Shown here: positions 14,331 to 26,829 of the stretch, one piece after another
Layout: each line of letters opens with the position of its first letter
How positions within the stretch are numbered: position 1 is the first letter of the stretch
DNA from: Symsagittifera roscoffensis
Taxonomy: Eukaryota; Xenacoelomorpha; Acoela; Convolutidae
DNA length: 64,000 nt
Direction: 5' to 3'
Assembly (NCBI RefSeq): GCF_963678635.1
Contig: NW_026971645.1
Coordinates: 78,709 to 142,708 of the forward strand
Program-made: the position numbers and the translations under genes
The notes under the pieces: model-generated
The model's input: the letters and a program-made list of their open reading frames with translations, nothing else
What the model was told of the DNA's origin: nothing
Databases searched by the model: none

Positions 14331-16149
14331 CGAATGGTTCTATGTTCGAGGCCCATCATGATCTGTGCTCATTGTTTGAGGGTGAGGCAACATTACGAAG
14401 CCCGGAAAAATAACCAAAAAAAATTGCATGTAGTTCATAAGCAAAGGCTCAACAACGCTTCGCCGCGATAAGCTGTACAGCTAGTATGTTGGTCCTTTCC
14501 CTCGTGGATAAATGGTCTTTTGCTTAGGCTTAAGCATTTGATTTGTCAAACACATTTTCTTTTTTCCACAGTTTTTTGTCTCCTTCAAAATATTGTTTGG
14601 ATTTTCAAAAGTGTTAATGACAGTATGTAACCTTTCAAGGTCACTTTCTCAAAGGTATTATACATTTAAGTTTTTTTTATAATCACGTCTAATCAATTAT
14701 ACAGAGACAAAAATCGATTTCTGAGGAGAAAGAATTGGTTGGATTTTAAAGCAATATATAGCCGTTACAGATGATTCATTTATCTGACGAATCAAATTGA
14801 CCTAATTGATTATAAAACGGATTTTAATTGCAAAGTTTTGCAAAGAATTGATAAATTTTTCCATTTTTAATTATGCTGCTTGATACCGGGGAAAAGAAAA
14901 GATTGCATCACAACTTGAAGGGTGTTATTATGATACCACTGACAATGAAAAACAACCACTGCTTGGATAAGAACCGTTACAACAACCATTACAAAGGGGA
15001 GCGTTGGTGAAGTGGTGACTTCTCCGCCTCTCAACCAGAAAGTTAAATAATAGAGACCCATCATGATCCATTCTCGTTGCTTGAGGGTGAGGCAAAATTA
15101 CCTAGCCCCTAAAATAACCAAAAAAATTGCATGTAGTTCTCAAGCAAAGGTTCAACAGCGCTTCGCCGCGATAAACTGAAAATAGCCGCGATACCACAGA
15201 AATTGAACAACAGCTGCTGCTTGAATAAGAACCATTACAACAACCACTAAATAAGGGAGCGGTGGTGAAGTGCTCACGTTTCTCCGACTCTCAGCCGAAT
15301 GGTGGAATGTTCGAGGACCATCATGATCCGTGCTCGTTGTTTGATGGTGAGGAAAATTACCAAGCCCGGAAAATTAACCAATAAAAGTTGCACAAAACTG
15401 TTAAACACAGGTTCGTCGCGTTACGCTGTACAGCTAGTATGTTGGTCTCTTTCCTGCGTGCCTTAATGGTCTTAATTTTAGATCTAAGCATAAGCTTTTT
15501 CGAACTCAATTTCTAATTTTCTGTTTTTTTTGTGTGTTTCCAAATGTTTTTCTTATTTAAAATCATATTTGGATTTCGAAAACTTTTGATGACAGTATCT
15601 AACATTCCAGTATTACGCTTCCAGATTTATGATGTATTTAAGGGTTTTATAATCACTTCTAATCAAACATAAAGAGACCTACCATGATCCATTCTCGTTG
15701 CTTGAGGGTGAGTCAAAATTACCTAGCCCCTAAAATAACCAAAAAAATTGCATGTAGTTCTCAAGCAGAGGCTCAACAGCGCTTCGCCGCGATAAACTGA
15801 AAATAGCCGCGATACCACAAAAAATGAATAACAGCTGCTGCTTGAATAAAAAATATTACAACAACCGCTAAAAAAGGGAGCGGTTGTGAAGTGTTTACGT
15901 GTCACCGCCTCTCAGTCGAAAAGTCGGATGTTCGAGGCCCATCATGATCCTTGCGCGCTGCTTGAGGATGAGGCAGCGTTACCCAGCGCAGAAAAATAAC
16001 CAAAAAAATTGCATGTAGTTCTTAAGCATGGGCTCAGTAGCGGTTATCGCCGCGATGAGCTGTATGTTGGTTCTCTCCCTCGTGGATAAATTGTTTTAGT
16101 CTTAAGCGTAAGCCTTCCATTTTGCTGAAAAGCTCATCTCAGGACCAGG

Positions 16150-16349
16150 NNNNNNNNNNNNNNNNNNNNNNNNNNNNNNNNNNNNNNNNNNNNNNNNNNN
16201 NNNNNNNNNNNNNNNNNNNNNNNNNNNNNNNNNNNNNNNNNNNNNNNNNNNNNNNNNNNNNNNNNNNNNNNNNNNNNNNNNNNNNNNNNNNNNNNNNNNN
16301 NNNNNNNNNNNNNNNNNNNNNNNNNNNNNNNNNNNNNNNNNNNNNNNNN
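16150..16349. other. Assembly gap of exactly 200 N
   Basis: All bases are N. The gap falls at the right edge of the 755-bp satellite, so its true length is unknown and array copies may be missing. Open frames drawn through the N run are meaningless. Confidence 1.
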
Positions 16350-17060
16350 AATCCGCAAACTGTAAGTGGAATCCGCAAGTTGTAGGTGGGATGCGCATTT
16401 TGTTTGTGGATTCCGTTTACATATATGTTTATGGGTAGTATAGCGTTTAACATTGTATCTTTTAATTCCTGATCGCCAGAAAAAAATCAATCTCAATTAC
16501 TACATTGATCAACTACCATTTGATATAGCAAACGTTTGGTCTCAATTCCTGTCAACCCAACTTCGATCTCAAATTCTGTCATCTTCGATCTCATCTTCGA
16601 TCCCAAATACTGACCTACTGAAATTCGATCCCAAAAATTTGACCTACCAATCCCAAATGCTGACCTACTTCGATATGAACTTCGATCCCAAATACTGATG
16701 CAATCCCAAGTACTGACCTAATTCGGCGATAAGTCGTGCGTTGAGTTTTCAAACACTCTCAGGCCAATGACTACAAAATTGAACTTATTCGGCTTCCAAA
16801 ATCAGTATTTGGGGTTGACGCAATTCCAAATACTGACCTAAATTGGCGTTTTGCTGTGTGTTGAGTTTCCACACACTCTCAACCCATTGACTACAAATAT
16901 TAATTTTATTTGGCGCTATCCTTCCAAAATCAGTATTTGGAAATGATGCAATCCCAAAAGCTAAACTTTGGCAATATGCTGTGTGTTGTAGTTTCAGACG
17001 CTCTCAACCCAATGACTCCAACTATTAAACTTATTTGGTGTTGTGTTTTCAAAATACTAA
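16350..17060. repeat. Short repeats, including three ~125-bp tandem units
   Basis: Just after the gap the motif GTAAGTGGAATCCGCAA appears in degenerate tandem copies (16,355-16,410). From about 16,560 short CGATCCCAAATACTGACC units occur. From about 16,697 to 17,060 three ~125-bp units each start GATGCAATCCCAA or similar, carry a GTGTTGAGTTTC...CACTCTCAACCC core, and end with the inverse of the start (CCAAAATCAGTATTTGG). Each unit could therefore fold on itself. No gene is visible here. Confidence 0.7.
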
Positions 17061-18028
17061 AAGGTGACATTCAACGATTTAGTTAACAAATGTTTTGAGA
17101 TTAGTTCGTGGATACCGCCGACAATGGTTAAGTCCTTCCATTTCAATTCCTTTCAATTCCCTTTTGCTATAGATGAAAATTCCAGCTCTAGCTTTTAATT
17201 GTTCATATGCAAGTTTAGTAATGAACAAGATTCTGAACCCAATTAAAGTTTGCGGAATCCGCTTACATTTTCGGATTCCGCTTACAAGTTTTGCGGATTC
17301 AACAATCATTTGCTGATTTCATTTACATTTTGTGGATCCCACTTACAGTTATGGAATCAAGAACAGCCAGCTATGTTCGCTTGTTGCGGATTCCGTCGCA
17401 TGTGCCGACAAATCTTACGTTACAGATATTTATACGCGGAATCCACGGAAATTTTGTGAGTGAAATCCACTGACATTTTGGAACACGTTCAAAGGTTTTT
17501 CTATGGAATCCAGGGACATACAGATACAAAAATAATCGCCTATCCAGTGCACAGTTTGACTTCGTAATGTTGTGCAATGAAAAATCATCCAGTTGCTTTG
17601 GTTGTTGTCTAGTGTAGGTCTACTTTTGGTTTTATTTGTCCGAGTTGCCACTGGGTCTCTTGTCTCACTTATATCTGGTTCCAGGTATGTGTAGCTATCT
17701 GTGTTTTATCTGCATTTTGCTATGGTTTTGCAACCACATAATACCCTTCTTTTTGTCAATTGTTAGTTTTCATTATTCCATCATACGTTTTTCCCCTGGT
17801 TCTAAATTCCTCTTTCTCTCTTCAGTTTCCTTTCTTTTTGGCCGTATTTTTGTTCAGAATCAGATTTTGAAGGCTCAGTAGGGTTGGTTTGCTCCTTAAT
17901 AATTTGTTCATATCTATCCCTTACCGAAACTTTCTCACAATTTCACGTCTGATCATACAATTGTCAGACACCAGCTATTTTTCAGCTCTGTGCATATCTG
18001 TTTCATATGTGATCACTTCTGCCGTTTG
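17061..18028. repeat. Intergenic; GGATTCCGCTTACA-type short repeats, then nothing recognised
   Basis: Degenerate copies of CGGATTCCGCTTACA lie at 17,245-17,360, with related GGAATCCAC motifs to about 17,510. They are the reverse complement of the motif at 16,355-16,410, so the two clusters flank the intervening segment in inverted orientation. From 17,520 to 18,028 I see only short open frames with no recognisable content. Confidence 0.45.
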
Positions 18029-18180
18029 CAGACTATACCTGAGTCAGATGCGACTATACCGGTCAGACGTGACTATATCTGGTCAGACTTGACTATACGT
18101 GGTCAGATATGACTATACCTTGTCAGATCAGACATGACTATACCTGGTCAGTCATGACTATATACCTGATCTGATGTGTC
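18029..18180. repeat. Minisatellite, ~19-25-bp GACTATACCTGGTCAGA unit, about 7 copies
   Basis: GACTATACC-GGTCAGA-type units follow one another from 18,029 to about 18,175 with point changes and small length differences. It lies directly upstream of the large 163-bp array and shares its GAC/GTC-rich flavour, but I cannot show a common origin. Confidence 0.8.
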
Positions 18181-18239
18181 TAGTAATTTTGCAACCACCT
18201 CTCCCCAACCCAAACAAGCATTTAACTCCCGTTTGTCTG

Positions 18240-21200
18240 GGTTAGATTTATCTCACCATCCCTGAAAATATGTGACCACCGCGATTAATTTTTCGACCAT
18301 GCATGGACCAATTTTTCAACCGGCGCGACTAATGTTTTGGCCATCGGAAACTAATGTTTCGGTTGCTGTCGCTAATTTTTCGACCAAGCGGCGACCATGG
18401 AGTTTTCATTTTTAAGATAAAAAAAATGACCGCCGCAAGTAATTTTTCGATCATGCATTGACCAATTTTTCAACCAGCGCGAATAATTTTTTTACAAGGC
18501 TGCGACTAATTTTTTGACTGCTGCAACTAATTTTTTTGACCATGCGACGACGATGGAGTTTTCGTTTTTTAGGATTAAAAAAATTGAACGCCGCAAGTAA
18601 TTTTTCGATCATGCATTGACCAATTTTTCAACCGGCGCGACTAATTTTTGACCATGCTGCGACTAATTTTTTGACTGCTGCCACTAATTTTTCGACCATG
18701 CGACGACCATTGAATTTTAATTTTTGCGATTAGAAATTAATTGACCGCCGCGAATAATTTTTTTTGGGAACATTCATCGACCAGTTTTTCAACTAGCTCG
18801 ACTAATTTTTTGACCATGCTGCGACTAATTTTTTGACTGCTGCGACTAATTTTTCGACCATGCGACGACCATTGAATTTTCATTTTTTAGATTAGAAAAT
18901 AATTGACCGCCGCGAGTAATTTATTTTGGGAACATTCATCGACCAGTTTTTCAACTGGCTTGACTACTTTTTGACCATGCTGCGACTAATTTTTTGACTG
19001 CTGCGACTAATTTTTTGACCATGAGACGACCATTGAGTTTTCATTTTCTAGATCAGAAAATAATTGACCGCCGCTAGTAATTTATTTTGGGAACAAGCAT
19101 CGACCAGTTTTTCAACTGGCTCGACTATTTTTTTGACCATGCTGCGACTAATTTTTTGACTGCTGCCACTAATTTTTTGACCATGCGACGAACATCGAGT
19201 TTTCATTTTTTACATTAGAAAATAATTGACCGCCGCGAGTAAGTTATTCTGAGAACATGCATCGACCAGTTTTTCAACTGGCTCGACTATTTTTTTGACC
19301 ACGCTGCGACTAATTTTTTGACTCCTGCCACTAATTTTTCGACCGTGCGACGACCATTGAGTTTTCTTTTTTAGATTAGAAAACAATTGACCGCCGCGAG
19401 TAAGGTAATCTGAGAACATGCATCGACCAGTTTTTCAACTGGCTCGACTATTTTTTTGACAATGCCGCGACTAAATTTTTGACTGCAGCCACTAATTTTT
19501 TGACCATGCGACGACCATTGAGTTAAATTTTTTTTTTTTGGATTAGAAAATAATTGAACGCCGCGAGTAATTTGTTCTGGGAACATGCATCGACCAGTTT
19601 TTCAACTGGCTCGACTAATTTTTTGACCATGCTGCGACTAATTTTTTGACTGCTGCCACTAATTTTTTGACCGTGCGAGGACCATTGAGTTTTCATTTTT
19701 TAGATTAGAAAATAATTGACCGCCGCTAGTTATTTATTTTGGGAACAAGCATTGACCCGTTTTTCAACTGGCTCGACTATTTTTTTGACCATGCTGCGAC
19801 TAATTTTTCTAATGCTGCGACTAATTTTTCGACCGTGCGACGACCATTGAGTTTATATTTTTTAGATTAGAAAATAATTGACCGCCACTAGTAATTTATT
19901 TTGGGAACAAGCATCGACCCGTTTTTCAACTGGCTCGACTATTTTTTTGACCATGCTGCGACTATTTTTTGACTGCTGCCACTAATTTTTCGACCATGCG
20001 ATGACCATTGAGTTTTCATTTTTTAGATTAGAAACTAATTGACCGCCGCTAGTAATTTATTTTGGGAACATGCATCGACCAGTTTTTCAACTGGCTCGAC
20101 TAATTATTGACCATGCTGCGTCTATTTTTTGACGGCTACCACTAATTTTTCGACCATGCGACGACCATTGAGTTAAGTTTTCATTTTTTAGATTAGAAAA
20201 TAATTGACCGCCGCGAGTAATGTATTCAGGGAACATGCATCGACCAGTTTTTCAACTGGCTCGACTAATTTGTTGACCATGCTGCGACTATTTTTTGACT
20301 GCTGTCACTAATTTTTCGACCATGCGATGACCATTGAGTTTTCATTTTTTAGATTAGAAAATAATTGAACGCCGCGAGTAATTTATTTTGGGAACATTCA
20401 TCGACCAGTTTTTCAACTGGCTTGACTACTTTTTGACCATGCTGCGACTAATTTTTTGACTGCTGCGACTAATTTTTTGACCATGCGACGACCATTGAGT
20501 TTTCATTTTTTAGATTAGAAAATAATTGACCGCCGCTAGTATTTTATTTCGGGAACAAGCATTGACCAGTTTTTCAACTGGCTCGACTAATTTTTTGACC
20601 ATGCTGCGACTAATTTTTTGACGGCTGCCACTAATTTTTTGACCATGCGACGACCATTGAATTAAGTTTTCATTTTATAGATTGGAAAATAATTGACCGC
20701 CGCGAGTAATGTATCCAGGGAACATGCATCGACCAGTTTTTCAACTGGCTCGACTAATTTTTTGACCATGCTGCGACTAATTTTTTGACGGCTGCCACTA
20801 ATTTTTTGACCATGCGACGACCATTAAGTTAAGTTTTCATTTTTTAGATTACAAAAATTGTTGACCGCCGCTAGTAATTTATTTTGGGAACATGCATCGA
20901 CCCATTTTTCAACTGGCTCGACTATTTTTTTGACCCTGCTGCGACTAATTTTTTGACTGCTGCGACTAATTTTTTGACCATGCGACGACCATTGAGTTTT
21001 CATTTTTTAGATTAGAAAATAATTGACCGCCGCTAGTATTTTATTTTGGGAACAAGCATTGACCAGTTTTTCAACTGGCTCGACTAATTTTTTGACCAGG
21101 CTGCGACTAATTTTTTGACGGCTGCCACTAATTTTTTGACCATGCGACGACCATTAAGTTAAGTTTTCATTTTTTAGATTAAAAAATAGTTGACCGCCGC

Positions 21201-24200
21201 TAGTAATTTATTTTGGGAACATGCATCGACCCATTTTTCAACTGGCTCGACTATTTTTTTGACCCTGCTGCGACTAATTTTTTGACTGCTGCGACTAATT
21301 TTTCGACCGTGCGACGACCATTGAGTTTTCATTTTTTAGATTAGAAAATAATTGACCGCCACTAGTAATTTATTTTGGGAACAAGCATCGACCCGTTTTT
21401 CAACTGGCTCGACTATTTTTTTGAACATGCTGCGACTAATTTTTTGACTGCTGCCACTAATTTTTTGACCATGCGACGATCATTGAGTCTTCATTTTTTA
21501 GATGAGAAAATAATTGACAGCCGCGAGTAATTTATTTTGGGAACATGCATCGACCAGTTTTTCAACTGGCTGGACTAAACTTTTGACCATGCTTCGACAA
21601 TTTTTTTGCCCCTAATTTTTCGCCCAGGCAGTGACCATGAAGTTTTCATTTTTTAAAATTAATAAAAAATGAACGCCGCAAGTAATTTTTCGATCATGCA
21701 TTGACCAAATTTTCAACCGGCGCGACTAATTTTTGAACATGCTGCGACTAATTTTTTGACTGCTGCCACTAATTTTTCGACCATGCGACGACCATTGGGT
21801 TTTCATTTTTTAGATTAGAAATTAATTGACCGCTGCGAGTGATTTTTTTTGGGAACATAAATCGACCAGTTTTTCAACTGGCTCGACTAATTTTTCGACC
21901 ATGCTGCGACTAATTTTTTGACTGCTGCCACTAATTTTTCGACCATGCGACGACCATTGGGTTTTCATTTTTTAGATTAGAAATTAATTGACCGCTGCGA
22001 GTGATTTTTTTTGGGAACATTCATCCACCAGGTTTTCAACTGGCTCGACTAATTTTTTGACTGCTGCGACTAATTTTTCGACCATGCGACGATCATTGAT
22101 CTTCATTTTTTAGATAAGAAAATAATTGACAGCCGCGAGTAATTTATTTTGGGAACATGCATCGACCAGTTTTTCAACTGGTTGGACTAAACTTTTGACC
22201 ATGCAGCGACTAATTTTTTGTCTGCTGTGACTATTTTTTTGACCATGCGACGACCATTGAGTTTTCATTTTTTAGGTTAGAAAATAATTGACCGCCGCGA
22301 GTAAGTTTTTCTGAGAACATGCATCGACCAGTTTTTCAACTGGCTCGACTAGTTTTTTGACCATGCTGCGACTATTTTTTTGACTGCTGCCACTAATTTT
22401 TCGACCATGCGATGACCATTGAGTTTTCATTTTTTAGATTAGAAACTAATTGACCGCCGCTAGTATTTAATTTTGGGAACATGCATCGACCAGTTTTTCA
22501 ACTGGCTCGACTAGTTTTTTGACCATGCTGCGCCTATTTTTTGACTGCTGCCACTAATTTTTCGACCATGCGAAACCATTGAGTTAAGTTTTTATTTTTT
22601 CGATTAGAAAATAATTGAACGCCGCGAGTAATTTATTCTGGGAACATGCATCGACCATTTTTTCAACTGGCTCGACTAATTTTTTGACCATGCTGCGACT
22701 CATTTTTTGACTGCTGCCACTAATTTTTCGACCATGCGACGACCATTGAGTTTTCAGTTTTTAGATTAGAAAATAATGAACCGCCGCTAGTAATTTTTTC
22801 TGGGAACATGCATCGACCAGTTTTTCAACTGGCTGGACTAAACTTTTGACCATGCTTTGACAATTTTTTTGTTGCTGCCCCTAATTTTCCGCCCAGGTAG
22901 TGACCATGAAGTTTTCATTTTTTAAAATTATTAAAAAATGAACGCCGCAAGTAATTTTTCGATCATGCATTGACCAAATTTTCAACCGGCGCGACTAATT
23001 TTTGAACATGCTGCGACTAAGTTTTTGATTGCTGCCACTAATTTTTCGACCATGCGACGACCATTGAGTTTTCATTTTTTAGATTGGAAAATTATTGACC
23101 GCCGCGAGTAATTTATTTTGGGAACATAAATCGACCAGTTTTTCAACTGGCTCGACTAAGTTTTTGACCATGCTGCGACTAATTTTTTGACTGCTGCCAC
23201 TAATTTTTCGACCATGCGACGACCATTGAGTTTTCATTTTTTAGATTAGAAATTAATTGACCGCCGCGAGTGATTTTTTTTGGGAACATTCATCGACCAG
23301 TTTTTCAACTGGCTCGACTAATTTTTTGACTGCTGCGACTAATTTTTCGACCATGCGACGATCATTGATCTTCATTTTTTAGATAAGAAAATAATTGACA
23401 GCCGCGAGTAATTTATTTTGGGAACATGCATCGACCAGTTTTTCAACTGGCTGGACTAAACTTTTGACCATGCTGCGACTAATTTTTTGTCTGCTGCGAC
23501 TATTTTTTTGACCATGCGACGACCATTGAGTTTTCATTTTTTAGATTAGAAAATAATTGACCGCCGCGAGTAAGTTTTTCTGAGAACATGCATCGACCAG
23601 TTTTTCAACTGGCTCGACTAGTTTTTTGACCATGCTGCGTTTATTTTTTTGACTGCTGCCACTAATTTTTCGACCATGCGATGACCATTGAGTTTTCATT
23701 TTTTAGATTAGAAACTAATTGACCGCCGCTAGTATTTAATTTTGGGAACATGCATCGACCAGTTTTTCAACTGGCTCGACTAGTTTTTTGACCATGCTGC
23801 GCCTATTTTTTGACTGCTGCCACTAATTTTTCGACCATGCGAAACCATTGAGTTAAGTTTTTATTTTTTCGATTAGAAAATAATTGAACGCCGCGAGTAA
23901 TTTATTCTGGGAACATGCATCGACCATTATTTCAACTGGCTCGACTAATTTTTTGACCATGCTGCGACTCATTTTTTGACTGCTGCCACTAATTTTTCGA
24001 CCATGCGACGACCATTGAGTTTTGAGTTTTTAGATTAGAAAATAATGAACCGCCGCTAGTAATTTATTCTGGGACCATGCATCGACCATTTTTTCAACTG
24101 GTTCGGCTAATGTTTTGACCATGCTGAGACTCATTTTTTGACTGCTGCCACTAATTTTTCGACCATGCGACGACCATTGAGTTTTCAGTTTATAGATTAG

Positions 24201-26262
24201 AAAATAATTGACCGCCGCTAGTAATTTATTTTGGGAACATGCATCGACCAGTTTTTCAACTGGCTCGACTAGTTTTTTGACCATGCTGCGACTAATTTTT
24301 TGACTGCTGCCACTAATTTTTCGACCATGCGACGAACATTGAGTTTTCATTTTTTAGATTAGAAAATAATTGACCGCCGCGAGTAAGTTTTTCTGAGAAC
24401 ATGCATCAACCAGTTTTTCAACTGGCTCGACTTATTTTTTGACCATGCTGCGACTATTTATTTGACTGCTGCCACTAATTTTTCGACCATGCGATGACCA
24501 TTGAGTTTTCATTTTTTAGATTAGAAACTAATTGACCGCCGCTAGTATTTTATTTTGGGAACATGCATCGACCAGTTTTTCAAATGGCTCGACTATTTTT
24601 TTGACCATGCTGCGACTAATTTTTTGACTGCTGCCACTAATTTTTCGACCATGCGACGAACATTGAGTTTTCATTTTTTAGATTAGAAAATAATTGACCG
24701 CCGCGAGTAAGTTTTTCTGAGAACATGCATCAACCAGTTTTTCAACTGGCTCGACTTATTTTTTGACCATGCTGCGCCTATTTTTTGACTGCTGCCACTA
24801 ATTTTTCGACCATGCGACGACCATTGAGTTAGGTTTTTCTTTTTTCGATTAGAAAATAATTGAACGCCGCGAGTAATTTATTCTGGGAACATGCATCGAC
24901 CATTTTTTCAACTGGCTCGACTAATTTTTTGACCATGCTGCGACTCATTTTTTGACTGCTGCCACTAATTTTTCGACCATGCGACGACCATTAGGTTTTC
25001 AGTTTTTAGATTAGAAAATAATGAACCGCCGCTAGTAATTTATTCTGGGAACATGCATCGACCATTTTTTCAACTGGCTCGACTAATTTTTTGACCATGC
25101 TGCGACTCAGTTTTTGACTGCTGCCACTAATTTTTCGACCATGCGATGACCATTGAGTTTTCAGTTTTTAGATTAGAAAATATATGACCGCCGCTAGTAA
25201 TTTATTTTGGAAACATGCATCGACCCGTTTTTCAACTGGCTCCACTATTTTTTTGACCATGCTGCGACTATTTTTTTGACTGCTGCCACTAGTTTTTTGA
25301 CCATGCGACGACCATTGAGTTAAGTTTTCGTTTTTTAGATTAGAAAATAATTGACCGCCGCGAGTAATTTTTTCTGGGAACATGCATCGATCAGTTTTTC
25401 AACTGGCTCGACTAATTTTTTGACCATGCTGCGACTAATTTTTTGACTGCTGCCACTAATTTTTCGACCATGCGATGACCATTGAGTTTTCATTTTTTAG
25501 ATTAGAAAATAATTGACCGCCGCTAGTAATTTATTTTGGGAACATGCATCGACCCGTTTTTCAACTGGCTCGACTATTTTTTTGACCATGCTGCGACTAA
25601 TTTTTTGACTGCTGCCACTAATTTTTCGACCGTGCGACGACCATTGAGTTTTCACTTTTTAGATTAGAAAATAATTGACCGCCGCTAGTAATATTTGGGA
25701 ACAAGCATCGACCCGTTTTTCAACTGGCTCGACTATTTTTTTGACCATGCTGCGACTAATTTTTTGACTGCTGCCACTAATTTTTCGACCATGCGACGAC
25801 CATTGAGTTAAGTTTTCATTTTTTGGATTAGAAAATAATTGACCGCCGCGAGTAATTTATTCTGGGAACATGCATCGACCAATTTTTCAACTGGCTCGAC
25901 TAATTTTTGGACCATGCTGCGACTAAGTTTTTGACTGCTGCCACTAATTTTTTGACCATGCGACGACCATTGAGTTTTCATTTTTTAGATTAGAAAATAA
26001 TTGACCGCCGCTAGTAATTTATTTTGGGAACATGCATCGACCCGTTTTTCAACTGGCTCGACTATTTTTTTGACCATGCTGCGACTAATTTTTTGACTGC
26101 TGCCACTAATTTTTCGACCTTGCGACGACCATTGAGTTTTCATTTTTTAGATTAGAAAATAATTGATCGCCGCGAGTAATTTATTTTGGGAACATGCATC
26201 GACCAGTTTTTTAACTGGCTCGACTAATTTTTTGACCGTGCTGCGACTATATCAGCACGGTC
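18240..26262. repeat. Tandem satellite array, ~163-bp monomer, about 49 copies
   Basis: The phrase TTGACCGCCGCGAGTAAT recurs about every 161-169 bp from 18,740 onward. More diverged units run back to about 18,260. A typical monomer contains a CATGCATCGACCAG start, a hairpin CCAGTTTTTCAACTGG (6-bp stem, TTTC loop), then three related blocks of the form CGACTAATTTTTTGAC, and ends TTTTTAGATTAGAAAATAATTG. The related internal blocks suggest that the monomer itself grew from a ~20-25-bp unit. Some monomers carry an extra TTAAG after GAG, giving length variants. No gene is present; open frames on the minus strand are repeats of the monomer. Confidence 0.95.
21535..24065. repeat. Higher-order repeat: two ~1.27-kb units within the 163-bp array
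   Basis: Diagnostic monomer variants recur in the same order with a constant offset. TGGACTAAAC is at 21,571 and 22,834 (offset 1263), and again at 22,183 and 23,452 (1269). CGAAACCATT is at 22,571 and 23,840 (1269). AAATAATGAA is at 22,771 and 24,040 (1269). The unusual CGCCCAGG(C/T)AGTGACCATGAAG variant appears once per unit. This shows duplication of a block of roughly eight monomers. Confidence 0.9.
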
Positions 26263-26305
26263 AAAATTTTTTGACCGTGCTGCGACTATATCAGCACTAT
26301 AGCAG
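26234..26305. repeat. Palindrome and short direct duplication at the satellite's right boundary
   Basis: GACCGTGCT (26,234-26,242) and AGCACGGTC (26,254-26,262) form a perfect 9-bp stem around an 11-base loop. The whole segment, from the T-run to ATCAGCAC, is then repeated once immediately downstream, ending near 26,305. After this the satellite stops and unique sequence begins, so the palindrome marks the array edge exactly. Confidence 0.85.
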
Positions 26306-26829
26306 CTTTTTTTATATATCGATCAATAAGTAATTTCCACCACCTATTTTTTTGGTATTTCGTATTTTTAATTCAATAAACTTGAAAAATTGAAGGTTTG
26401 TACAAACTACTGCAAGTTTGAAGTTTGAGACAGCAATGAGTTTTTTTGTCGAATGTTTGTTTGTGTATGCTGTTAAAATTTTGTAATATTAAAATTATAC
26501 GGCTTATAAAATCAATTTTACGTCTCTTTTTATTGCAGTTTAATTAAAAATGAATGAAAACTTACTGCATAAATAGTTTTGAAATTGAATAATTTTGTAG
26601 TCTGTTTTTTCGCTTCAGACATTTGGTTTTTCGTCTTTGTTGTGACCAGACTTCGGCTTTAGTTTTAGCTTGATTTGATTAAACCTATTGAGACAGGGAA
26701 ACAAGCTAAAATCATTTCCGATTTGGTTGAACATTTTTTTTTCACTAATCTAATTTGTCTAAGCTAGGATTGGTTTTTCTAAGTCTAAACGAGTAAAGAT
26801 CTGCTGGCGGCTTGTTTGGTTGCACCAGA
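26306..26829. other. Unique AT-rich spacer; no gene seen
   Basis: No long open frame or recognisable domain is visible on either strand. The right end (about 26,812-26,827) reads on the minus strand TGGTGCAACC, two bases after the end of the LTR. It is probably a primer-binding-site remnant with some element leader sequence. I looked here for the next RNF213-like exon and did not find it. Confidence 0.5.

Larger units (their letters stand above)
1..16149. repeat. Tandem satellite array, ~755-bp monomer, about 20 copies
   Basis: The landmark GATACCACTGACAATGAAC recurs near 427, 1180, 1935, 2694, 3767, 4512, 5277, 6028, 6781, 7539, 8297, 9595, 10434, 11179, 11936, 12633, 13343, 13787, 14229 and 14932, mostly 745-765 bp apart. 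Irregular intervals have visible causes: a ~310-bp partial duplication near 3230-3540, a monomer missing its middle (join at about 8951), and a ~75-bp local duplication near 9940-10110. Each monomer has one GC-richer box of about 200 bp (ending in the palindrome AGCTGTACAGCT), followed by AT-rich sequence. Copies at the right edge (14,400-16,149) and at the window start are more diverged, as is usual at array edges. Short open frames of 60-110 codons recur on the minus strand of the GC-richer box; I do not treat them as genes. Confidence 0.95.

Noticed and set aside
16102-16496. Frames spanning 16,150-16,349
   Set aside because: They run through 200 N and have no sequence content there.
18029-18180. 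CRISPR-like array
   Set aside because: The units are directly adjacent with no unique spacers, in a eukaryotic context.
19210-25383. Minus-strand frames in the 163-bp satellite (VKKIVEPVEKLVDACSQ-type repeats)
   Set aside because: They arise because a 162-bp monomer keeps frame by chance; length variants break them.
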